Source: Cryomorphaceae bacterium (lineage in GTDB: Bacteria > Bacteroidota > Bacteroidia > Flavobacteriales > Flavobacteriaceae). From it: 38,217 bases of DNA. Below the pieces are notes generated by a model, which ran no database searches, was not told where the DNA came from, and was given only the letters and a program-made list of their open reading frames with translations. Below are positions 1 to 9,066 of the stretch, piece by piece (position 1 is the stretch's first letter; every line of letters starts with the position of its first letter). The position numbers and the translations under genes were made by a program. The stretch spans positions 1-38,217 of the forward strand of contig QOQA01000015.1 of the NCBI GenBank assembly GCA_003331875.1, written 5' to 3'.

Positions 1-447
1 AACACTAACTTGGTTGACTCTGTAAAAAATATAAAGGATCAAAACACACAGATATCAAAAGATTTAAAATCAAGCCAAATGAAATTAATTGATTTTTATT
101 CAGATAAGTGGTTGGACCAAGTTGAAAAAATAAAATCATTTAATTTTTTATTTAAAAAATTGAATTTAGAGTCAAGTTTTGTTAAATCACTGTGCTTAAA
201 TCTTAGTAAAATTATAAGTGAACATGTTATAATATTAGTGACTGAATCAAATAATAAGTACAATATTTTTGTATCAGTTTCTAATTTACTGGTTGAGCCT
301 GCTGGTTTGTCAGCGTCTGAAATTATAAAAACTATATGTGACTCTATTGGTGGTGGAGGAGGAGGTCAAAGTACATTTGCAGCTGGTTCTGGCCCAAATA
401 AAGTTGATATAATTAATGTGATATCAAAGCTAAAGGAGAGCCTTTAA
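1..447 (+). CDS. alaS: Alanyl-tRNA synthetase, C-terminal end (partial)
   Basis: The frame is open from the first base, so this is the last 148 codons of a gene that begins outside the window. The tail has a hydrophobic stretch around HVIILV, then SGLSASEII and a run of six glycines followed by GQSTFAAG. This is the form of the DHHA1/C-Ala region that ends bacterial AlaRS (usually GGGGGRPDMAQAGG). AlaRS charges tRNA-Ala in the cytoplasm, and its C-Ala part helps bind the tRNA. The catalytic and editing domains are not visible here. Its TAA stop overlaps the stop of the opposing DUF4136 gene by four bases. The identification rests on the glycine-rich C-terminal motif and total context, and is fairly secure. 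Confidence 0.85.
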   Translation, partial: NTNLVDSVKNIKDQNTQISKDLKSSQMKLIDFYSDKWLDQVEKIKSFNFLFKKLNLESSFVKSLCLNLSKIISEHVIILVTESNNKYNIFVSVSNLLVEPAGLSASEIIKTICDSIGGGGGGQSTFAAGSGPNKVDIINVISKLKESL

Positions 448-965
448 TTTATTGATGGTGGATAGGATTCCATCACTTGAGAAACAAAATTAGAAATCAA
501 TTGATCTCTTGATAATTTATTTGAAGAGAGTGATCCTGATCCGTTTCCTTGCCATATTAATTTTCCTGTCTTTGAATCAACAATATCGATATATAGCAAT
601 CCAACTACTTTAGTAAAAGGCTTGTAGGTTCCAGAGCCATAACCATAGTAAGGATAATACCACCCATAATAATTATAATCGTTGTATCTATTTATGTAAA
701 CATTTTCCTTTGATTTAGTATCTATGGAAACTATTAAGTCTGGATTTTTAGAGAATGAGTAACCCTTAGAATTTAAATATGATTCAACAGAGCTGAGTAT
801 TCTTTTTTTATCAATATCTGAAATTTCAAGGTTTTCAATCTGCTCTTTAGAAAAAGCATATGTCTTATACAATGAAAAATCTGAGCTGCTATCATAATCA
901 TAAGCAACCCTCACTGATCCGCAAGAAAGAATAAAAAAAGATAAGATAAAGAGTGTTAATCTCAT
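444..965 (-). CDS. DUF4136 family lipoprotein
   Basis: A 173-residue protein starting with ATG. It opens with a lipoprotein signal peptide, a hydrophobic run ending in the lipobox ILSC with Cys15 as the expected lipidated residue. The mature part resembles DUF4136: an early VAYDYDSSSDFSLYKTYAF segment, a central helix with KGYSF, a Tyr/Gly-rich loop (about residues 93-113) and a closing GLLYIDIVDSKTGKLIWQG strand. Members of this family are envelope lipoproteins found widely in Bacteroidota and Proteobacteria, and their function is unknown. The gene converges on alaS with overlapping stop codons and diverges from the glucosaminidase lipoprotein at 1033 across a 67-base AT-rich spacer. A weak -7-like TAAATTTA lies just upstream, but I do not call it a promoter. 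Confidence 0.85.
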   Translation of the reverse strand: MRLTLFILSFFILSCGSVRVAYDYDSSSDFSLYKTYAFSKEQIENLEISDIDKKRILSSVESYLNSKGYSFSKNPDLIVSIDTKSKENVYINRYNDYNYYGWYYPYYGYGSGTYKPFTKVVGLLYIDIVDSKTGKLIWQGNGSGSLSSNKLSRDQLISNFVSQVMESYPPSIN

Positions 966-1032
966 TGATAATAAATTTACAATAATTATGCCTAAAAAAT
1001 TTCATTTAAAAAGTTATTAATAATTTTAATGT

Positions 1033-1833
1033 ATGAGAGTTGGTGGTAAAATCTACTTAGTTTTAATATTTTCTATTTTAATGTCATCTTGTAGTCTATT
1101 AAAACTACCTGGAAAAATTATCAAGGCACCACTAAATTTAAAGAGATCAATTACAAAAAAATCTGACTCTAAATCTAATCAATTCGAAAAGTTTATAAGA
1201 AATTTAAGCTCAGAGGAGAGAAAAAAATGGTATATAAAAACATATTCAGAACTAGCTATTCAACAGATGAAAAAATATAAAATTCCAGCAAGTATTATTT
1301 TAGCTCAAGGAATGGTTGAGTCAGCTTCGGGATCAAGTAATTTAGCATTAAAATCTAACAATCATTTTGGTATAAAATGTCACCAAGAGTGGAGGGGTAA
1401 AAAAGTCTATCACGATGATGATAAAAAAAATGAATGTTTTAGAAAATATAATTCACCTGTAGATAGCTATAAGGATCATTCGGAATTTTTAACTACAAGG
1501 GGGCGCTACTCATTTCTTTTTAGACTCCCGAAAGACAATTATATAAAGTGGGCAAATGGTTTAAAAAAAGCAGGCTACGCTACGGATCCTAATTATCCAA
1601 AAAAATTGATTAGAACTATTGAGGAAAATAAACTTTGGAAATTTGATGGCTCAAAAAAACCTTTGAAACAAAAGAAAAGTAAAGAATTAAAAAATATTCA
1701 TACTGTTCAAAGGGGCGATACATTGTATTCTATCTCAAAAAAATATAATATTTCCATTGAAGACATTATGAAAATTAATAATCTAAAAAACAATCAGATT
1801 AGTGTTGGCCAAGAAATTAAATACGTAAACTAA
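1033..1833 (+). CDS. LysM-containing glucosaminidase lipoprotein (peptidoglycan hydrolase)
   Basis: A 266-residue protein predicted to cut the glycan backbone of peptidoglycan. The N-terminus is a lipoprotein signal with lipobox LMSSC (Cys20), so it is likely anchored in the envelope. Residues about 65-205 form a glucosaminidase domain of the GH73/FlgJ type: PASIILAQGMVESASGSS holds the expected catalytic Glu96, followed by NNHFGIKC, the YNSPVDSYKDHSEFL segment and a GYATDPNYP motif. Residues about 222-266 are one LysM module (TVQRGDTLYSISKKY), which binds N-acetylglucosamine chains. This domain order is common in Bacteroidota. The stop lies three bases from the end of the opposing metalloprotease gene. 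The exact cleavage specificity cannot be read from the sequence. Confidence 0.88.
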   Translation: MRVGGKIYLVLIFSILMSSCSLLKLPGKIIKAPLNLKRSITKKSDSKSNQFEKFIRNLSSEERKKWYIKTYSELAIQQMKKYKIPASIILAQGMVESASGSSNLALKSNNHFGIKCHQEWRGKKVYHDDDKKNECFRKYNSPVDSYKDHSEFLTTRGRYSFLFRLPKDNYIKWANGLKKAGYATDPNYPKKLIRTIEENKLWKFDGSKKPLKQKKSKELKNIHTVQRGDTLYSISKKYNISIEDIMKINNLKNNQISVGQEIKYVN

Positions 1834-1836
1834 AAT

Positions 1837-4287
1837 CTAACCTTTGAGTATATTATTTATTAATCCAGTACAATACATCAAATGATTTTTAACCGATTTA
1901 TTTGAAGAATATTTTTTTTGAGCTTTGTTTAACTCACGTCTCAAATCTATCAAAACACCTAAAGTAGAAGACCTAATATCTGACTCATCAACTTTAACCC
2001 TGGTAATGCTCGATGATGATCTAAAGAATGAAGGAATACTCTGATTTTCTTTCATCAAATATCCTAATCTTTGAATAAACGCTCTTTGGATATTTCTTCT
2101 AAAAATATCAATGTTAGAGTTATCATTTAATTCACTAAAAATACCATTCTTTAAATCTGACATTAATTCGTCCAATGAGTAAGCCTCTAAACCATTCAAC
2201 GCTTCATTTTCAATTACTCTTGCTAGTCTTCCAAAATCAAGAATTCTGTTAAGATAGCTTGATTGAAGTCCTCTAACTTGATCCACAGCACCTGCAAACT
2301 GAATTTTATCTAATATGTTTTTATCAATCATCCATGTTGGAGTTTCAAATAAGTTTTTGTTGAGGAATTTGATACAGTTTTTTTGATGACTTTTTTCAAC
2401 ATGAGTGTAGACAGCTCCCTCTTGATCGGATGTTTTATAATACTGATAAACACCTCCAACATTAGTTGCTACGTGCCCCATGTATCTTCTAAATTGAGAA
2501 AATACAGCATTATGTAATTCCCTTAGGTTATCGTAATTTTCACCATCTATTGAAGTCCAATTAATCAGTTCAGGATAAATTCTTTTTAAATTTTTAATAC
2601 CATAATTGCTTGCCTCTATAGCATTATCACCTAAATCCTCCGTTTGTTGACTTGGATCTATGCTACGACCTGGACCAAACCTATATTTTGGGTCATCTTG
2701 ATTTTCTATAATCCACTTACGTAAAATTTCTTTTTCCTCATCTTGAGATGCACCCAGAATTGGTTTGTAACCCCACTTAACAGAAAATCTATCATATATG
2801 CCGTTATTGGGTGTATCCCAATCGGAGGGTATTAGTGCAACTCCTTTATCTTCCGGCTGAGCAACATAATTGTAACGCGCATAGTCCATTATTGATGGAG
2901 CAGTACCGTACTTTTTAGTAAAAGTTGCTGATCTTAGTGAGTCAACAGGGTATGCGCTACTACTGCCCATATTGTGTGGTAAACCTATTGCATGACCAAC
3001 TTCATGAGCCGCAATGAATCTAACACCTTCACCCATTAATTCATTTTTTAATTCAATTCCTCTTGCATCCGGATTAACAGCTGCAGTTTGAACAACAAGC
3101 CAATCTCTGACAAGTTTTAATACATTGTGATACCAATTTACACTGAATTCAATAATTTCACCGGATCTAGGATCAACAACATTACCTCCATTTGCATTGA
3201 TAGTTTCAGAAGCCAAGTATCTAAACACACTATACCTAACATCCTCAGGACTCCAATCAGGATTTTTCTCCTCTGTTGGCGGGTCTTTAGCTAAAATAGC
3301 ATTTTTAAACCCTGCTTCTTCAAAGGCAATTTGCCAATCCTCAATTCCTAGCTTTATGTATTTCCTCCATTTAACAGGCGTAGCAGGGTCAATATAAAAT
3401 ACAATTGGATTTTTTGGTTCTACCAATTCACCTGCTTTAAATTTTTCAATATCTTCTTCTTTAACCTCCAATCTCCATCTTCTCAAATATCTTACAGTTT
3501 CAGCTTTTTGATTATCTAGACCATAATCAACTTGCCTATTCGTGTTCCATCCAACTCTTTCATCAAAATACCTTCTTTTCATAGGTTTTTTTGGCAGTAC
3601 AATCATGGAATTATTAATTTCCATAGAAACCGAACCATTTTCTGTCTCGGTGGATCTATATGTTTTAACATTTCTTACTTCAATATTTTTTGGAAATGAC
3701 TTAATATTTTCAATATAAGATAGCTTTGAATCAAGACTGGTAATCTTATAGGTTTTTCTGCTTCTTTGAGGATATCCAATACTTTTTAGGTCAGTAGTAA
3801 ATAAATTTGTAACGTTAATAAGAGAGGAGTTCAAAGAATCATTTTTAGCCTCAATTTTAAATTTGAATAATATTGGCTCAAAATTAGAATTTATAACTGC
3901 CTCGTTGATAGGCAATGAATCTACAGCAAAATTTACATAAGAGGATTCTCTTAATAAAATATTATTATTATTTTTTTCCCATCTTAAAACCTGTCTATTC
4001 AAGATATGTGAGTAAAGTGGAATTGAAACAGACATTTTTGAAACTCGAGTTATCATTAACATATCTCTACCAATTAATGAATCTGGTATCTCATAATAAT
4101 ACTTATCATCTTTTAAGTAGACATTAAATAATCCCTCATCTTTAGTTGCCTCAGAAACTATTGATGCAAAACTTTTTGTTTTGGTCTTCGCATCTGTTTT
4201 GGCTGATTTTTTATCATCTTGTGAATAAATATCTTTATTGGGTGTGAGTATTAATATTAATATTAATAGTTTGATTATTTTTTTCAT
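1837..4287 (-). CDS. Secreted zinc-dependent metalloprotease (DUF5117/DUF4953 family)
   Basis: An 816-residue protein with an N-terminal hydrophobic signal (residues 1-22), so exported to the periplasm or beyond. The catalytic core is plain: an extended zinc site HExxHxxGxxH at residues 428-438 (His428, Glu429, His432, His438), followed by a Met-turn-like APSIMDYARYNYVAQ. This makes it a metzincin-like peptidase. The region before it (about 60-280) fits the DUF5117-type domain and the part around and after the zinc site fits DUF4953, the arrangement seen in Bacteroidota zinc-dependent metalloproteases. Substrate is unknown. The start ATG follows the lysS stop by four bases, so the two are probably transcribed together despite unrelated roles. 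I see no sorting domain at the C-terminus, so surface display is not supported. Confidence 0.88.
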   Translation of the reverse strand: MKKIIKLLILILILTPNKDIYSQDDKKSAKTDAKTKTKSFASIVSEATKDEGLFNVYLKDDKYYYEIPDSLIGRDMLMITRVSKMSVSIPLYSHILNRQVLRWEKNNNNILLRESSYVNFAVDSLPINEAVINSNFEPILFKFKIEAKNDSLNSSLINVTNLFTTDLKSIGYPQRSRKTYKITSLDSKLSYIENIKSFPKNIEVRNVKTYRSTETENGSVSMEINNSMIVLPKKPMKRRYFDERVGWNTNRQVDYGLDNQKAETVRYLRRWRLEVKEEDIEKFKAGELVEPKNPIVFYIDPATPVKWRKYIKLGIEDWQIAFEEAGFKNAILAKDPPTEEKNPDWSPEDVRYSVFRYLASETINANGGNVVDPRSGEIIEFSVNWYHNVLKLVRDWLVVQTAAVNPDARGIELKNELMGEGVRFIAAHEVGHAIGLPHNMGSSSAYPVDSLRSATFTKKYGTAPSIMDYARYNYVAQPEDKGVALIPSDWDTPNNGIYDRFSVKWGYKPILGASQDEEKEILRKWIIENQDDPKYRFGPGRSIDPSQQTEDLGDNAIEASNYGIKNLKRIYPELINWTSIDGENYDNLRELHNAVFSQFRRYMGHVATNVGGVYQYYKTSDQEGAVYTHVEKSHQKNCIKFLNKNLFETPTWMIDKNILDKIQFAGAVDQVRGLQSSYLNRILDFGRLARVIENEALNGLEAYSLDELMSDLKNGIFSELNDNSNIDIFRRNIQRAFIQRLGYLMKENQSIPSFFRSSSSITRVKVDESDIRSSTLGVLIDLRRELNKAQKKYSSNKSVKNHLMYCTGLINNILKG

Positions 4288-4291
4288 TGCT

Positions 4292-5983
4292 TTAATTTAA
4301 TTCAACAAAAATGCCAGTGTCATTTTTGAATACTTTTAATAGTTTATTTTTTGTCAAGGATTTTATTGTTTTGTCCCATTTTTTATTACTTAATTCTGCA
4401 AAATCTTTTAATTCCCCAATTTCAACTTTTTTATTTTTTTTCATAAACTCAAAAACTTTCTTTTCTTCTTCATTTAATTTCACTTCATTTTTTTCAGGTC
4501 GCATTTGAGGAAAAAATATAACTTCCTGTATCGATTTATGATTTGTTAGTAGCATGACCAACCGATCAATTCCAAAACCTATTCCAGATGTAGGGGGCAT
4601 ACCGTACTCTAGTGAACGAATAAAGTCATGGTCAATAAACATTGCTTCATCATCCCCCTTCTCAGAAAGTTTTAATTGGTCTTCAAATCTTTCAAGTTGA
4701 TCAATAGGATCATTCAATTCAGAGTACGCGTTAGCTATCTCACTACCATTAATTAAAAGCTCGAATCTTTCAGTCAGATTTTCTTTTGTTCTGTGTTGTT
4801 TTGTTAAAGGACTCATTTCCTTTGGATAGTCAATAATAAAAGTTGGTTGGATAAAATTTGATTCACACTTATCTCCAAATATTGAATCAATTATTTTTCC
4901 TCTACCCATTGTTGAATCAATCTCTACCCCAATACTTTTTGCTTTTTTAGATAATTCTTTGTCATCTAATTTTTCAATGTCCAATCCTGTTTCATCTTTA
5001 ATTGCATCTAAAATTGGAACTTTTTTGTAAGGTCCTCTAAAATCTATTTTCTTATCCCCATAATTAAATTCAGTTTTTCCATATAAGTTAGTAACTGTAT
5101 CCTCTAATAATTTTTCAGTTAAATCCATCATCCAATTGTAGTCTTTGTATGCAACATAAAATTCAAGATTTGTGAATTCAGGGTTATGAGTTCTATCCAT
5201 TCCTTCATTTCTAAAATCTTTAGCAAATTCAAAAACTCCATCGAAACCACCGACTATAAGCCTTTTTAGATAAAGCTCATTGGCTATTCTCATATATAAT
5301 GGAATATTAAGAGAATTATGATGTGTAACAAATGGCTTTGCTGTTGCTCCACCAGGAATGGGTTGTAAAATTGGCGTCTCGACCTCAATGAAGTTCAGTT
5401 TTTCTAAGAACTTTCTAATAGAACTTATGATTTTTGATCTCTTTAAAAAGGTTTGTTTAACTTCACTATTAACCACTAAGTCAACATATCTTTGCCTATA
5501 TCTTTGTTCTGGATCACTAAATTCATCATACTTATTACCGTCACTATCCTCTTTTGGAAGAGGTAGAGGTTTGAGAGATTTGGATAGTAATTTGAAATCT
5601 TTTACCATAATGGTCATTTCACCAACTTGTGTCTTGAAAAGAACACCATTAATTCCTAAAAAATCACCGATATCAAGTAGTTTTTTATAAAGATCATTGT
5701 ATTTTGATTTATCTTCTGAAATACATATTTCGTCCCTATTAAAATAAACTTGAATCTTTCCAGTACTGTCTTGTATTTCTGCAAAACTGGCTTTTCCTTG
5801 TATTCTTCTTGACATAATTCTACCAGCAAGTTTAACAACTTCACCGTCCTTAAAATTTTCTTTTATTTTAGCAGCTAAGTGACTTACTTGAAAAGTTTCT
5901 GCAGGGTAAGGATTAATTCCTAATTCAATAATTTTTTTTAGCTTTTCTCTCCTAACTAGCTCTTGTTCAGAAAAATTTGACAT
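4292..5983 (-). CDS. lysS: Lysyl-tRNA synthetase, class II
   Basis: Charges tRNA-Lys in the cytoplasm. Visible are the N-terminal OB-fold anticodon-binding domain (about residues 50-150, with VKLAGRIMSRRIQGKASF), class II motif 2 (FRNEGMDRTHNPEFTNLE) and motif 3 (GIGFGIDRLVMLL). I place the start at the ATG at 5983 (MSNFSEQELVRREKL, 563 residues). A TTG nine bases further out falls inside a perfect -7 box (5990-5997) and cannot be the real start. After the usual bacterial end (IFFPQMRPE) there is a Lys/Glu-rich tail of about 65 residues resembling a small helix-turn-helix unit, which most bacterial LysRS lack. The downstream metalloprotease gene begins four bases after its stop. Confidence 0.95.
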   Translation of the reverse strand: MSNFSEQELVRREKLKKIIELGINPYPAETFQVSHLAAKIKENFKDGEVVKLAGRIMSRRIQGKASFAEIQDSTGKIQVYFNRDEICISEDKSKYNDLYKKLLDIGDFLGINGVLFKTQVGEMTIMVKDFKLLSKSLKPLPLPKEDSDGNKYDEFSDPEQRYRQRYVDLVVNSEVKQTFLKRSKIISSIRKFLEKLNFIEVETPILQPIPGGATAKPFVTHHNSLNIPLYMRIANELYLKRLIVGGFDGVFEFAKDFRNEGMDRTHNPEFTNLEFYVAYKDYNWMMDLTEKLLEDTVTNLYGKTEFNYGDKKIDFRGPYKKVPILDAIKDETGLDIEKLDDKELSKKAKSIGVEIDSTMGRGKIIDSIFGDKCESNFIQPTFIIDYPKEMSPLTKQHRTKENLTERFELLINGSEIANAYSELNDPIDQLERFEDQLKLSEKGDDEAMFIDHDFIRSLEYGMPPTSGIGFGIDRLVMLLTNHKSIQEVIFFPQMRPEKNEVKLNEEEKKVFEFMKKNKKVEIGELKDFAELSNKKWDKTIKSLTKNKLLKVFKNDTGIFVELN

Positions 5984-5989
5984 GTCATT

Positions 5990-5997
5990 CAAATATA
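5990..5997 (-). promoter_or_regulatory. Candidate -7 box for lysS
   Basis: On the minus strand this reads TATATTTG, a perfect match to the Bacteroidota -7 consensus TAnnTTTG. It ends only six bases before the lysS ATG, implying a leaderless or nearly leaderless message. I see no convincing -33 TTG about 19-21 bases further out. Confidence 0.5.
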
Positions 5998-6057
5998 ATA
6001 ATATAACATGTACTTAATGCTTATGTTTTTTATTTTTATAGTTCCAATTAAACAGTA

Positions 6058-6753
6058 CTGAAAACAAATAAACAAATAGAAATAAAAAAACTAGGTTTCA
6101 AAGAATATAGTAATGCTTTAGAAATTCAAAACTACTATCATGATGAGATTTGTAATATCAAACTTAGTAATAGGAAAAATAATAGCTCAATACCAACACC
6201 AAATTATCTTTTGTTTGTTGAGCATAATCATGTTTATACAATTGGAAAAAGTGGAGATTTAAATAACTTATTATTCACTCAAAATTTACTAAAAGAAAAA
6301 GGTATTGAATTAATAAAAATTGGAAGGGGAGGAGATATCACATACCATGGTCCCGGTCAGGTAGTATGTTATCCAATATTTGACCTCGAAAACTTCTTTA
6401 CTGATATCCATAAATATCTTAGAACACTTGAGTCAATCGTAGTCATGACATTAAAAAAGTTTGGAATTAACTCAATGGGAAGTGAGGATCACACAGGTGT
6501 TTGGGTTGATAAAGGAACCAAAAGTGAAAGAAAAATTTGTGCTCTTGGAATTAAAGCAAGTAGATGGGTTACCAAGCACGGATTGGCACTAAACGTTAAT
6601 ACTGATTTGTCTTATTTTGATGGAATTATTCCCTGTGGACTTAAGGGAAAAGCTGTGACTTCAATGAGTCAAGAAATTGGTAAGCAAGTAGATGTTGATG
6701 AAGTGATTGAAGAGCTTAGTCATCAATTTGAAATTTTTTTTAAAAACCAATAA
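6058..6753 (+). CDS. lipB: Octanoyltransferase (lipoate-protein ligase B), non-ATG start
   Basis: Transfers octanoyl groups from acyl carrier protein to lipoyl domains, the step before LipA. The core is typical: GRGGDITYHGPGQVVCYP, CALGIKASRWVTKHGLALNV with the conserved Lys, and PCGLKGKAVTSM with the expected catalytic Cys. A TTG at 6211 would cut off the first strand and helix of the fold. Homology-like sequence continues upstream in frame (IKKLGFKEYSNALEIQNYYH), and the frame is open back to a stop at 6049-6051. No ATG, GTG or TTG lies between 6052 and 6210. CTG at 6058 gives a 231-residue protein of normal length starting LKTNKQIEIKKLG and is my preferred start; ATA at 6076 or 6082 is an alternative. 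It abuts the opposing lipoprotein gene with no gap. Confidence 0.9.
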   Translation: MKTNKQIEIKKLGFKEYSNALEIQNYYHDEICNIKLSNRKNNSSIPTPNYLLFVEHNHVYTIGKSGDLNNLLFTQNLLKEKGIELIKIGRGGDITYHGPGQVVCYPIFDLENFFTDIHKYLRTLESIVVMTLKKFGINSMGSEDHTGVWVDKGTKSERKICALGIKASRWVTKHGLALNVNTDLSYFDGIIPCGLKGKAVTSMSQEIGKQVDVDEVIEELSHQFEIFFKNQ

Positions 6754-9045
6754 TTAATCAACACTGTAACAAAGCAGCTCATTCTCGTCACCTACAACTA
6801 CCAAAAATGTTTGTTTTTCCTTAGTTGAGAAATCAAAAAACTTTGATGAAAAAATCGGAAAACGGTCAATTTTTTTGGTATTATTAAATAGGTAAAGTTC
6901 TTTATTATCAATATTTAGTAAAGAGATATAGTCTTTATTAATCTTTGGATCAGTATAGTTACCGTAAGGAATCTTAAATTCATTTTCATTTATTACAAGT
7001 TTATTGTTAGTAAGAATAACTAATAAATCTTGATTTGATGCTATGCTATTTATCTTGTCATTATAGGGTTGATATGAAACTTCCCCAGAGATATCAATCT
7101 TAACAATTTCATTTCCTTCACTGAGAAATATTAATTTATTTTTATTTTTAAAAACAGTCGACTCATATTTTAAATCTTTAGGTAACTTAATTCTTTCCCT
7201 ACCTCTTCTATCAAATATTGTAAAAGTTTTATCATCATAATATTGAATGAGAAAATCTTTATTCAGTATTCTTATATGATCCATTTTATTATTTATATTT
7301 TTCTTAGACTTGGTGCCTTTAAAACCTTTGACAACATTGAGCTTTGAGTCATACATCGAAACATTTCTACCTTCTTGAACAATCAATCTGTAATTTTTAT
7401 TTTTGTCATAATCAAAAACAGATAAATATTTCTCATCTCCACTTTCTTTATTCCTAACTTTTTTAACAACATTTCCTTTTATATCAAGGATATAAAGAAA
7501 TTCAACGGTCAGAAAAACAAATTGCAGTCTATTGTTTTGATACATATCAATTTGATATGTATCACTAATAATCTTTGATTCAAAATTTTTTGACCATATT
7601 TTATTACCATTCAAATCTGATAGAATTATTTTGTTATCCGAATCTTGAAATAAAATATTTAAATCATTTGTTTTATGATTCTTAATCAATGATGGTTTAA
7701 TCAAGATTTCCTTAGAGTGTTTTGTTTTTAAAACTAATTCTAACTTCCTAATTGACTGTTTATTTTCATTTGGGCTTGTAAAAAGTGAAAAATAAGAGAG
7801 ATTGTTACTGATTTCCTCACTGGTATATATAAATTGGTTGCCAAATTCTTTAGCATTCTTATAGTTGTACAAAGCAAATTTTACAGATTTTGATGGAATT
7901 TTTTTTCTAAATTCATTAAAGCTATTTTGCATTGAAAGAGTTAAATTATTTCTAAAATTCAAAATAATATTTTCTAATTCATCTTTAGTCTCGGCAAACA
8001 ACACTAATTTTTCAAATTTTGTAAAATATTTAAAGTTTTTAAGTTTATTAAAACCAAAAAGATCAATTTGAAAATTATTTTTTGATAACTCAATAATTTC
8101 TTGCCCTCTGTACAATTGACTATCTGTCATTGCTTCACTTAAATTGATTTCATTAGCATCAATAAAATTCAAAAGAAATAGAGTATCATTTTCAATTATT
8201 AATTCACCAATTTCAGAAACATTCTGGTATACTGAATCAATTTCATAAGTAATTATTGACTCATCTTGTATCAATAAGTTTAAGTTTTTTTTGATCTCAC
8301 TAAATTCAAATGAAATCCTTTCAAGTTTAGTGAAGTTTGTTGGAATTATATCAAAAAAATCTGTTTTAGATTTTGTCAAATTATTTAAAAGTTGAACTTT
8401 TCTGTTTTTATCACTTTCAGCAAATCCTAATATGTTAATTTCGTCATCTAAAACCTCAAATTCGTAAGACATAAATTCAGAAAATTTTTCTACACTTTGT
8501 GTGATATCCTTGAATGCTAATCCGTCGTAATTTTCCTTTACTATTAGGGAAATATTTTTTGATTTATTTTCATAAAGTTTTTGAAATTTTTCAAATTCAA
8601 TATTTGATTTGTATGTTGAGTTACGGATTATATTTTCAATTAAAAGTTTATTTTTCGACAAATACAATAAATTATTTTGATGTGTCAGATAATTAGAATT
8701 TTTATCAATATAAATATTCTTACCACTGTAACTGATTGAATCGAGTAATTTGTTTGATAATGTATCAGAAAATTCATGTATTAAAAAAAGGTCTAACATA
8801 TTTTTTGATGTATTGTGAAAGCTTATTAACATTTCCCCTTTTGGTTTGTAATTTTCAATTAATGATAAATCAAAACCTGTAGATTCTTCGATAAATTCGA
8901 GTGTTTGATAATTAATATTTTCATACTCTTTAATCAATATTGTTAATACTGGATCATCTGGAATATCTTCAATCATTAATTTCTTTTGCTCATTGTCTGA
9001 GCAAGAAATAATTAATAAAATTAAAATAATATAAAGCCTCTTCAT
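6754..9045 (-). CDS. Uncharacterised lipoprotein with C-terminal propeller-like repeats
   Basis: A 763-residue protein I cannot assign to a named family. The N-terminus is a lipoprotein signal (LLIISC, Cys15). Residues about 25-440 are an alpha/beta region with recurring lysine- and asparagine-rich strands; its layout faintly recalls DUF3352-type proteins, but this is weak. From about 460 to the end there are roughly seven repeats of the form 'hydrophobic strand, D/N, xxG, xx, K/R' (for example IILSDLNGNKIWSK, FLYILDIKGNVVKK, TFTIFDRRGRERIK, ELYLFNNTKKIDRFP), as in PQQ- or WD-like beta-propellers. It lies 21 bases downstream of rnhB on the same strand, so it is probably co-transcribed. A lipid-anchored periplasmic or surface binding protein is an inference from this layout only. 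Confidence 0.75.
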   Translation of the reverse strand: MKRLYIILILLIISCSDNEQKKLMIEDIPDDPVLTILIKEYENINYQTLEFIEESTGFDLSLIENYKPKGEMLISFHNTSKNMLDLFLIHEFSDTLSNKLLDSISYSGKNIYIDKNSNYLTHQNNLLYLSKNKLLIENIIRNSTYKSNIEFEKFQKLYENKSKNISLIVKENYDGLAFKDITQSVEKFSEFMSYEFEVLDDEINILGFAESDKNRKVQLLNNLTKSKTDFFDIIPTNFTKLERISFEFSEIKKNLNLLIQDESIITYEIDSVYQNVSEIGELIIENDTLFLLNFIDANEINLSEAMTDSQLYRGQEIIELSKNNFQIDLFGFNKLKNFKYFTKFEKLVLFAETKDELENIILNFRNNLTLSMQNSFNEFRKKIPSKSVKFALYNYKNAKEFGNQFIYTSEEISNNLSYFSLFTSPNENKQSIRKLELVLKTKHSKEILIKPSLIKNHKTNDLNILFQDSDNKIILSDLNGNKIWSKNFESKIISDTYQIDMYQNNRLQFVFLTVEFLYILDIKGNVVKKVRNKESGDEKYLSVFDYDKNKNYRLIVQEGRNVSMYDSKLNVVKGFKGTKSKKNINNKMDHIRILNKDFLIQYYDDKTFTIFDRRGRERIKLPKDLKYESTVFKNKNKLIFLSEGNEIVKIDISGEVSYQPYNDKINSIASNQDLLVILTNNKLVINENEFKIPYGNYTDPKINKDYISLLNIDNKELYLFNNTKKIDRFPIFSSKFFDFSTKEKQTFLVVVGDENELLCYSVD

Positions 9046-9066
9046 TTATTTAGTAAAATTAGAAAG

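Noticed and set aside
5984-5992. TTG at 5992 as the lysS start
   Set aside because: It lies within the TATATTTG box, which must be upstream of the transcript; ATG at 5983 follows at once.
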